Assembly: GCA_030146905.1 (NCBI GenBank) | Contig: JASLAV010001269.1 | Location: 1 to 11,138, forward strand | Direction of reading: 5' to 3' | DNA: 11,138 bases | DNA from: Lentzea sp. | GTDB lineage: Bacteria; Actinomycetota; Actinomycetes; Mycobacteriales; Pseudonocardiaceae | Part shown: positions 1 to 5,373 of the stretch, one piece after another | Layout: every line of letters begins with the position of its first letter | Position numbering within the stretch: position 1 is the first letter of the stretch | Notes under the pieces: generated by a model | The model's input: the letters and a program-made list of their open reading frames with translations, nothing else | Databases searched by the model: none | What the model was told of the DNA's origin: nothing | Translations under genes and position numbers: made by a program

Positions 1-11
1 TAGAATTCCGA

Positions 12-27
12 TCGAACTGGCGTTCGA
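12..27. promoter_or_regulatory. LexA (SOS) operator of dinB
   Basis: The sequence TCGAACTGGCGTTCGA is a perfect 6-bp inverted repeat (TCGAAC/GTTCGA) with a 4-nt spacer. It matches exactly the LexA box known from mycobacteria and other actinobacteria, and it contains the Gram-positive core CGAAC-N4-GTTCG. It ends 11 nt before the dinB ATG and its last bases run into the Shine-Dalgarno-like GAGAGGGG. Bound LexA would cover the transcription start or the early leader. The promoter itself must lie at or beyond the left edge of the window. LexA binding is inferred from sequence and position. Confidence 0.88.
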
Positions 28-38
28 GAGGGGTGTTC

Positions 39-1313
39 ATGGGTCGCAGTGCGAACCTGCCACGCGGCCTGGTAGACAAGTTCCGCGCGCGTGACGGCGT
101 CTGGCCGGATGACACGGGTTGCCGGATGCTGCACGTCGACATGGACGCCTTCTACGCGTCGGTGGAGATCCGCGAACGCCCCGAGCTCGCCTCCGTGCCC
201 GTCGTGGTCGGCGGGGTCAGCGGACGTGGCGTCGTGTGTTCCGCGAACTACCTCGCGCGTGAGCACGGCGTGCGATCCGCGATGCCCACCGCCCATGCGC
301 GCCGGCTGATCCCGCACGCCGTGTACCTGCCGCCGCAGTTCGACCTCTACCAGGAGGTCTCGCGCGGGGTCATGGCGATCTTCCGCGACATCACGCCGCT
401 GGTGGAGCCCCTCTCGCTGGACGAGGCGTTCCTCGACGTCGGTGGCGCTCTTCGCCGTCTCGGCCTGACGCCGGGAGGCGTGGGGGAGCTGATCAGGTCC
501 CGTGTTCTCGCCGACCACGGTGTGACCTGCTCCGTCGGTGTGGCGCCGACGAAGTTCCTCGCGAAGCTCGCGTCCGGCATGTGCAAGCCCGACGGCATGA
601 TGGTCGTCCCTTCTTCTTCCGCACTGGAGTTCCTGCACCCGCTGCCGGTGTCGGCCCTGTGGGGAGTGGGCGCGAAAACCGCCGCACGCCTGGAGGAACT
701 GGGCCTGGGCACCGTCGCCGACGTCGCCGCCACCCCGCTTCCGCGCCTGCGCCGCCTGATCGGCGTGGCTCTGGCGGAGCACCTGCACGCCCTGGCCTCC
801 GGCGTCGACGACCGCGCGGTGGTGCCGACGTCGCGGGAGAAGTCGATCGGCGCGGAGGAGACCTTCGAGGTCGACCACCGCGACCGGGCCGTGCTGCGCC
901 GCGAGCTGCTGCGCCTGGCCGAGCGCTCGGCGGGGTCGTTGCGCGCGAAGGGCCTGTGCGGCAGGACGGTGTCCATCAAGGTCCGCTTCGCCGACTTCAC
1001 GACGATCACGCGCTCCCGCACCCTGCCGGTGGCAACCGACGTGACGCAGGAGATCTACCGCACCGCCGCGGAGCTCCTGGACACCCAGGTCCCACCCGGC
1101 GCGGTCCGCCTGATCGGCGTCCGCATAGAGGGTCTTGACAACGCCGACGCCGCCCAGCAACTGGTCTTCGACGCCCCGGAACACGGCTGGCGCGAAGCCG
1201 ACCAAGCCGCTGACCAGGCCCGTTCCCGCTTCGGCTCGCTCGCCGTCCGCCCGGCCTCCCTGCTGCGCGACAGTCCTGACAGGACAGGGGAGTTCGAACC
1301 GAAGCCCGAGTGA
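39..1313 (+). CDS. dinB: DNA polymerase IV (Y-family translesion polymerase DinB)
   Basis: This is a 424-aa Y-family error-prone polymerase that copies past DNA lesions. Visible motifs are HVDMDAFYASVE near residues 33-44 (metal ligand D34, second acidic residue D36, aromatic steric-gate position Y39) and SLDEAFLDV around 127-135 (D128/E129 catalytic pair). CSVGVAPTKFLAKLAS follows (164-179), then the helix-hairpin-helix stretch LWGVGAKTAARLEELG and a little-finger domain. QLVFD near 374-378 resembles the C-terminal beta-clamp-binding motif. I chose ATG 39, because GAGAGGGG precedes it at good spacing and actinobacterial DinB proteins commonly carry this ~30-residue N-terminal extension. GTG 33 and ATG 126 are alternatives. 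The gene stands alone behind a LexA box, so DNA-damage induction is likely. All catalytic residues are present and the length is normal. Confidence 0.97.
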   Translation: MGRSANLPRGLVDKFRARDGVWPDDTGCRMLHVDMDAFYASVEIRERPELASVPVVVGGVSGRGVVCSANYLAREHGVRSAMPTAHARRLIPHAVYLPPQFDLYQEVSRGVMAIFRDITPLVEPLSLDEAFLDVGGALRRLGLTPGGVGELIRSRVLADHGVTCSVGVAPTKFLAKLASGMCKPDGMMVVPSSSALEFLHPLPVSALWGVGAKTAARLEELGLGTVADVAATPLPRLRRLIGVALAEHLHALASGVDDRAVVPTSREKSIGAEETFEVDHRDRAVLRRELLRLAERSAGSLRAKGLCGRTVSIKVRFADFTTITRSRTLPVATDVTQEIYRTAAELLDTQVPPGAVRLIGVRIEGLDNADAAQQLVFDAPEHGWREADQAADQARSRFGSLAVRPASLLRDSPDRTGEFEPKPE

Positions 1314-1320
1314 TCGCGAC

Positions 1321-1347
1321 TTGTCCACAACCCGGAAGTTGTCCACA
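1321..1347 (+). promoter_or_regulatory. Pair of DnaA-box-like 9-mers
   Basis: Two exact copies of TTGTCCACA lie at 1321-1329 and 1339-1347, same orientation, 18 bp start to start. Each is followed by AC, so the shared word is 11 nt. TTGTCCACA is the preferred DnaA box in high-GC actinobacteria such as Streptomyces and Mycobacterium. They sit just after dinB in the 85-bp gap before the next gene. Whether DnaA binds here is inference; two boxes do not make an origin. Confidence 0.55.
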
Positions 1348-1353
1348 ACTTCC
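1334..1353. repeat. 20-bp palindrome downstream of dinB
   Basis: GGAAGTTGTCCACAACTTCC is a perfect inverted repeat of 9-bp arms around a central CC. As RNA it would fold as an 8-bp stem with a TCCA loop. It begins 20 nt after the dinB stop and encloses the second DnaA-like box. It could end dinB transcription (no T-run follows, which is common in actinomycetes) or act as an operator. The sequence does not decide between these. Confidence 0.5.
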
Positions 1354-1398
1354 CCGCGACCCCGCTCCCCACCACTCCCACCCCAGCACCATGAACCC

Positions 1399-2058
1399 AT
1401 GCGCCACCCCATCGACCTGGAAGCCCTGGGCACCCTCTTCGTCCACCGAGTGGCCCCGGTGGCAGCCCTGCTCCACACAGGACTGTCCGCGGCCCTGATC
1501 GACCAACGCTCCCGCCCAGGCGGCCCGTGGCAACGCCTGTTCCCCGGCATCTTCCTGCTGTCCAGGGCAGGCCCCTCCCGCGAACAGCTGGTGCAGGCGG
1601 CCCTGCTCTACGCGGGCGAGCACGCGATGCTCACCGCCTTCGACGCCCTGTACCTGCACGGCATGAGATCCGTGCTGCCGTCAGCGGACGCGATCCACGT
1701 CCTGGCCCCACGCCACAGCAAAGCCTGGGGCCACGCGTCCCTGCGCCTGGAACGAACGGACCGCCTCCCACGCCCGGCGATCCGCCGAGGCTTCCACGTG
1801 GCACCCCTGGAACGAGCAGCAGTGGACGCCATCCGCCGCACCCGCTCCATCACCGACACGAAGGCCGTCCTGGAGGAGGTGACCCACTACGTGGGCGTGC
1901 AGGCCCTGCGAGCAGAACTGGCCCTGGCCCCGCGCAAGGGCACCACCCTGGCCCGCAAGCTCCTGGGCGAGTCCCCGGCCCGCCAGCTGGAACGTGCCGT
2001 GATGGAACGCCGCCCCCTCTCGGTCCCGCAATCCCGCGTCCCGCTGGCCATCGGCTAA
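1399..2058 (+). CDS. AbiEi-antitoxin-like winged-helix protein, no C-terminal nuclease domain
   Basis: This 219-aa protein resembles the type IV antitoxin AbiEi domain family of actinobacteria. Residues 15-57 have the winged-helix pattern (TGLSAALIDQRSRPGGPWQRLFPGIF, shown in part: GLSAALIDQR then WQRLFPGIF). HAMLTAFDALYLHGM (76-90) and IHVLAPR (99-105) follow, then the RTDRLPRPAIRRGFHVAPLERAAVD region (119-143 in part), as in AbiEi_4-type proteins. Many relatives continue into a DUF559/Vsr-like nuclease-fold domain; this one stops after about 75 residues of helix. No AbiEii-type nucleotidyltransferase toxin is adjacent. The start at ATG 1399 has only a weak ribosome site, but it begins the conserved part; the reading frame is open further upstream into dinB, which I regard as fortuitous. 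DNA binding is plausible, real antitoxin activity is unproven. Confidence 0.75.
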   Translation: MRHPIDLEALGTLFVHRVAPVAALLHTGLSAALIDQRSRPGGPWQRLFPGIFLLSRAGPSREQLVQAALLYAGEHAMLTAFDALYLHGMRSVLPSADAIHVLAPRHSKAWGHASLRLERTDRLPRPAIRRGFHVAPLERAAVDAIRRTRSITDTKAVLEEVTHYVGVQALRAELALAPRKGTTLARKLLGESPARQLERAVMERRPLSVPQSRVPLAIG

Positions 2059-2080
2059 CTCCTGGGCGATTCGGAGCGGT

Positions 2081-2100
2081 GCCTGCAGGGCGCGGCAGGC
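2081..2100 (+). terminator. Weak hairpin after the AbiEi-like gene
   Basis: GCCTGC (2081-2086) pairs with GCAGGC (2095-2100) across an 8-nt loop. It starts 22 nt after the stop codon at 2058 and is extendable by two G-U pairs. There is no T-run. It is a candidate factor-independent terminator of the U-less kind seen in actinomycetes, and weak. Confidence 0.3.
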
Positions 2101-2122
2101 GTGCACCGCGTCCGGCACAGGC

Positions 2123-2207
2123 GAAGCCCACGCAACCCCGAAGCCCACGCAACCCCGAAGCCCACGCAACCCCGAAGCCCACGCAACCCCGAAGCCCACG
2201 CAACCCT
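2123..2207. repeat. Tandem minisatellite, 5 copies of a 17-bp unit
   Basis: Five head-to-tail copies of GAAGCCCACGCAACCCC occupy 2123-2139, 2140-2156, 2157-2173, 2174-2190 and 2191-2207. Copies 1-4 are identical and copy 5 differs only in its last base (T for C). The unit is not a multiple of three, so each copy shifts the reading frame, which argues against a protein repeat. Near-identity suggests recent slippage or unequal-exchange expansion. Confidence 0.95.
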
Positions 2208-2306
2208 GTGCACTGCAACAACTCTGGGTTTCGGCCAACGTTCCGGCGCGCGTCCCGCTGCCTCTGTGAGCCACCCGGCGGGCTCCAGCGAATCCGTGCG
2301 CATCAG

Positions 2307-2325
2307 CGAAAGGAGCCAACACCGA
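2307..2325 (+). repeat. 19-bp dispersed repeat, copy 1
   Basis: CGAAAGGAGCCAACACCGA matches 18 of 19 bases with the copy at 2485-2503. The partial word GAGCCATCACC at 2344-2354 may be a decayed third copy. No function is apparent. Confidence 0.6.
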
Positions 2326-2484
2326 CCCGTGTGCCAAGCCCGTGAGCCATCACCTGCGTCTGAGGGCCGCCGCCACTCTCAGGAGCTCACGCGCAACCCC
2401 TCGCGCGCCTCGACAACCCATATCCGGTCAACATCCCCAGCCCGCGATCCACCCGCCCGACCCCAGAAAACCCAAGCACCGCAA

Positions 2485-2503
2485 CGAAAGGAGCCATCAC
2501 CGA
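2485..2503 (+). repeat. 19-bp dispersed repeat, copy 2, overlapping a gene end
   Basis: CGAAAGGAGCCATCACCGA is the partner of 2307-2325, 178 bp away. It includes the stop codon (2497-2499) of the - strand gene, so the repeat overlaps the last codons of that protein. Confidence 0.6.
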
Positions 2504-3591
2504 ATCGCAGCCCTGAGCCCCTTGCCCTTGGCCACAGCCTTGACAGCGATCCCCCGCAAGCTCAAGAACGCGATCCGGGGATCCTCGAAGCAGTCCCAAG
2601 GCCCGGCATCAGCGAAAGCCCCCAAAACCCGGAACTGCCCAACAGCTTCCTCGAACCGTTCCAACTGAACCAGCCCGAAAGCCGCGTACCCGCGGTCGTC
2701 CCGGAGCGCGTACGTGTCGGCACCCTCGTCATCCAGCCGAGCCAGCAACGAATCCAGCGACCCCACAACGGAAGGCGATCTCCACATCTCCGGCGAACCG
2801 CTCTCGTGAACGGCGCGCAGCGGCAGGGCCAGGAACTTCGGCGACTTGGCCGCGGCCGCCAGGCCGAACTCCAACGCGAGCTCGTCGGACCCGTGCCACT
2901 TGTGGCACCAGTACTGCAGAGCCTGCTGGTGTCCGTTGTGGTGCAACGGATCGCGGGCCAGCAGCTCGTCCCAGATCTCGAGGAACTCGTCGCGGGGCAC
3001 CTGCAGGCCGCGCGCGAGGGCGAGCTGGGTGTTCCACGGCGTGGGGTCGTCCGGCAGCACGGAGGCCGCCACCGCGGCTGCCTCGCTCGCCTCGCCCAGC
3101 ACGCGGTGGAAGCCCTCGAACTGTTCGGGCGCGGTGCGGGAGGCGGGCGCGCGGCCGCGGATGTCCCAGGCCAGGGACACCAGCGACATCGCGTGGACGA
3201 CCAGCCAGTGCGGGTCGCCAGGGCGGGCGGCGTGCCAGGCGGACGTCCAGGTGTCGTCCTTGGCGGCCAGGTCGGCGAGTGCCCACACCACGCGCTGGCG
3301 GCGGTCCCAGTCGCCGGTGGTGGAGGCGACCAGGTCGGCGGCGTTCTCCCAGTTGCCGGCCCGGACGTCATCTCGCACGGCGGCCAGGGCGAGGTCTTCG
3401 AGCGGCGAGGTGGTCGTCACCTCGGCGTCGGGGACCAGGCCGTAGCGCTCGGGGTGGGTCTTGGGCAGGACGTGGGCCGCGACGACCTCGGGTGGCAGTT
3501 CGTCGATCCCGACGCCCAGGCGCTTGGCCTCGCGCAGCAGGCGGAGTACGGCGAGGAATTCCTTGGGCTTGACGAGGAGTGAGAGCACCAC
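2497..3591 (-). CDS. All-helical protein of unknown function, DUF4034-like
   Basis: This is a 364-aa predicted soluble protein with no signal peptide or membrane segment. It is rich in paired alpha helices with regularly spaced Trp, Ala and Leu, like TPR/HEAT-type folds: VRDDVRAGNWENAADLV (72-88), DRRQRVVWALADLAAKDD (96-113), DPHWLVVHAMSLVSLAWDIRG (in part, 126-146) and NGHQQALQYWCHKWHGSDE (219-237). The pattern looks like DUF4034 proteins, whose function is unknown; I could not run a profile. The start is GTG 3591, with GGAG 5 nt before it; GTG 3588 is equally possible. It lies 15 bp after the M48 peptidase stop, so the two are almost certainly co-transcribed. A role as substrate adaptor or partner of the peptidase is only inference. 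Confidence 0.85.
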   Translation of the reverse strand: MVLSLLVKPKEFLAVLRLLREAKRLGVGIDELPPEVVAAHVLPKTHPERYGLVPDAEVTTTSPLEDLALAAVRDDVRAGNWENAADLVASTTGDWDRRQRVVWALADLAAKDDTWTSAWHAARPGDPHWLVVHAMSLVSLAWDIRGRAPASRTAPEQFEGFHRVLGEASEAAAVAASVLPDDPTPWNTQLALARGLQVPRDEFLEIWDELLARDPLHHNGHQQALQYWCHKWHGSDELALEFGLAAAAKSPKFLALPLRAVHESGSPEMWRSPSVVGSLDSLLARLDDEGADTYALRDDRGYAAFGLVQLERFEEAVGQFRVLGAFADAGPWDCFEDPRIAFLSLRGIAVKAVAKGKGLRAAIR

Positions 3592-3606
3592 GGGTTCTCC
3601 AGACGA

Positions 3607-5106
3607 TCAGCGAGCGGGGCGGTAGTCGGAGGCCACGCCGGACGTGGCCAGTGCGCCGCGCAGGCCCTCGGTGTTGCCGCCGACCGCGTCGTTCAGGTGT
3701 CCGGCCATGTCGAAGTCGCGAGAGGAGGTGACGAACGTGGTTCGTCCCAGCCAGTCCAGTTCCCAGTGAGCCAGGCCCGCGTCCGAGAACGCCAGTGCCA
3801 CTAATGCGGACAGCTCGGGCAGCACCTGGCCCCTCGCCATCTCGCGGTGGGCTCGCGGTCCGGCGTCGCGGCTGCCGGGGGTGAACGAGCCCAGGTCGGC
3901 CAGGCGGCCCGCGTCCAGGGCGTTGAGGACGGTGGTCAGCGACGGCGGCTGGTCCATCGTCGTGGCTGCCGCCTGCAGCAACCGCTCGGTGCCGCGCACC
4001 ACGCGGGCTCGGGCACCGATGTGGCCGAGCGTGGACCAGTCGACGCGGTGCATCTCGGCGGCGTCGGGCACCAGCGTGGCCAGCACGGCGGCGTCGAGCA
4101 GCGGCATCGGGTCGGTGAGCAGGTCGAGGGCCGGGCGGTCGCCCCAGCCGGATTCGGGGTCCAGGTCGAGTGCGTCGATGGCGGCGATGCGGCTCGCGAG
4201 CGGTGGGTGCGAGTCGAACGGGCCGCGGTCGGGGTCGGGCGGGTGCTGGCGGAGCTCCTCCAGTTCCTCGTGGAGCTCGGGGGAGGTGCGCAGGCGGGTG
4301 AAGCCGTCGAAGAACGTCGTGGGGAGGTAGCCGAGCTCCCACGCGACGGTCAGGTGGCGGTCGGTGAAGAGGGTCCACGCGGCGTCGATCACCGGCATCT
4401 CGCGCAGGGCCGAGGAGGCGGCGGACGAACCGGCCGCGGAGGCGGAGAAGCGGTCGGCGGCGAGTTCCTGGCGTCGGCTGATCGCCTGGGAGACACGGAG
4501 GTACAGGGTGGCGTAGGCGCGGAAGAGCGTGGCGGTGATGCGCTGGAACCAGCGCTTGGTGTTCAGGTGGGAACCGGCGCGCAACACCGCCTCGCGGCCG
4601 GAGACCACGACTCCGGCGAGGCGCGTGTCGGTGCCGGCGTAGTGCGCGAGCTCGTGGGCGAGCACGGCGATGAGTTGCTTCTCGGTCAAGGAGGTGAGCA
4701 GTGGAGCACCGATGAACATCCTGCGCCTCGTCACGCGCAGGCCCAGGAAACGGGTGTCCTCGGAGACGCCGGCGTTCACCGCGGCGACCAGGCGGAGCTC
4801 GTCCGGCGGGCGGGTGCCCGCGTCGGCGGCGAGGCGGCGGACGAGGTCCCAGAGCGCCGGCTGGTCCGCCGGGGTCACGAGGGTGCCGGGCACTTCGTCG
4901 TGCTCGTGGCGTTCCAGGGAGATCAAGCTCTTCACCAGGACGAACACCGCCGGCACGACGAGGACGGCCAGCGCCAGCCCGGTGAACGGCCGGGTGATCA
5001 GGGCGTAGGTCTGCAGTGCGAGCAGTCCGCCGACCAGGCCGGCGGCGAGCACGTGGAAGCCGGCCAGCAGCGTCACCGCGATGGCGGCACGCGACGAAAA
5101 ACGCAT
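3607..5106 (-). CDS. Membrane-bound M48 family zinc metallopeptidase
   Basis: This 499-aa protein belongs to the M48 (HtpX/Ste24-like) peptidases. Two hydrophobic segments (about 8-32 and 40-62) place it in the cytoplasmic membrane. The zinc site is HELAH at 151-155, preceded by TEKQLIAVLA. The third ligand is probably E214 in RRQELAADRFSA, where D218 is also typical. HPPLASRIAAI (300-310) is the conserved M48 box after the catalytic core. The last ~190 residues are not typical of HtpX and look helical; I do not recognise them. The start at ATG 5106 has only a distant purine-rich site (GGGGGAAGG). It is the first gene of a two-gene unit with the helical protein and diverges from the S8 peptidase. 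Likely role: turnover of damaged membrane or envelope proteins. I do not name it htpX because it is about 200 residues longer. Confidence 0.93.
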   Translation of the reverse strand: MRFSSRAAIAVTLLAGFHVLAAGLVGGLLALQTYALITRPFTGLALAVLVVPAVFVLVKSLISLERHEHDEVPGTLVTPADQPALWDLVRRLAADAGTRPPDELRLVAAVNAGVSEDTRFLGLRVTRRRMFIGAPLLTSLTEKQLIAVLAHELAHYAGTDTRLAGVVVSGREAVLRAGSHLNTKRWFQRITATLFRAYATLYLRVSQAISRRQELAADRFSASAAGSSAASSALREMPVIDAAWTLFTDRHLTVAWELGYLPTTFFDGFTRLRTSPELHEELEELRQHPPDPDRGPFDSHPPLASRIAAIDALDLDPESGWGDRPALDLLTDPMPLLDAAVLATLVPDAAEMHRVDWSTLGHIGARARVVRGTERLLQAAATTMDQPPSLTTVLNALDAGRLADLGSFTPGSRDAGPRAHREMARGQVLPELSALVALAFSDAGLAHWELDWLGRTTFVTSSRDFDMAGHLNDAVGGNTEGLRGALATSGVASDYRPAR

Positions 5107-5170
5107 ACGTGAAGCGACCTTCCCCCAAAAGCCCCCAGTGCCGCGCGTGAACGGCGGCAGAACGAAGTGT

Positions 5171-5189
5171 GCACGACGCAGGGTCGTGC
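5171..5189. repeat. Inverted repeat, possible operator
   Basis: GCACGAC (5171-5177) and GTCGTGC (5183-5189) form a perfect 7-bp inverted repeat with a 5-nt spacer. It lies 65 bp upstream of the M48 start and 184 bp upstream of the S8 start. Its size fits a dimeric repressor site, but no regulator is encoded nearby. Confidence 0.35.
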
Positions 5190-5362
5190 CTCAATCCCGA
5201 AACGGCCGCCGCCGGGCGGAGAGGAGGTGTGTCAACCAGCCGTTCGGCCAGTCCGCGTACCTCTGCGGGATGACGCCGTTCCCAGTACCTCCCTCCTCCA
5301 GACGGAGGTGGTGTGACGCTCGGTGTCCCTACGGTCACTGAGGCATCACCTCATCGAACACT

Positions 5363-5367
5363 GGAGG
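5363..5367 (+). promoter_or_regulatory. Ribosome binding site that fixes the S8 peptidase start
   Basis: GGAGG sits 6 nt before GTG 5374. No such site precedes the earlier in-frame GTG at 5323. Starting at 5374 also gives a normal signal peptide with the basic residues at its very N-terminus. Confidence 0.8.
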
Positions 5368-5373
5368 TACCCA

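Larger units (their letters stand above)
2059..2496. other. 438-bp convergent intergenic region without a gene
   Basis: The region lies between a + gene ending at 2058 and a - gene ending at 2497. It is C-rich and purine-poor on the + strand. Open frames crossing it are low-complexity and dominated by the tandem repeat (RNPEAHATPKPTQ-like on +, GLRGLRGCVGF-like on -), so I call none of them. It contains a possible hairpin (2081-2100), a 5-copy 17-bp minisatellite (2123-2207) and one member of a dispersed 19-bp repeat pair (2307-2325; the other is at 2485-2503). Confidence 0.75.
5107..5373. promoter_or_regulatory. Divergent promoter region between M48 and S8 peptidase genes
   Basis: This 267-bp region should hold the promoters for both divergent genes. 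I see no convincing -35/-10 pair. It contains a perfect inverted repeat at 5171-5189 and a small CCTCC/GGAGG hairpin at 5295-5308. The S8 reading frame is open upstream to GTG 5323, but the ribosome site argues for a start at 5374. Confidence 0.5.

Noticed and set aside
1293..1300. GTTCGAAC near the dinB 3' end as a second LexA site
   Set aside because: It is an 8-bp palindrome without the 4-nt spacer of the LexA box and lies inside the coding sequence.
2101..3582. 493-codon + strand open frame across the minisatellite and the helical-protein gene
   Set aside because: Its start is low-complexity repeat translation and the rest is antisense to a better-supported gene with a ribosome site and operon context.
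3368..5338. 656-codon - strand frame over the M48 peptidase gene
   Set aside because: Arg/Pro/Ala-rich shadow in another frame. The M48 frame has HELAH and other family motifs.
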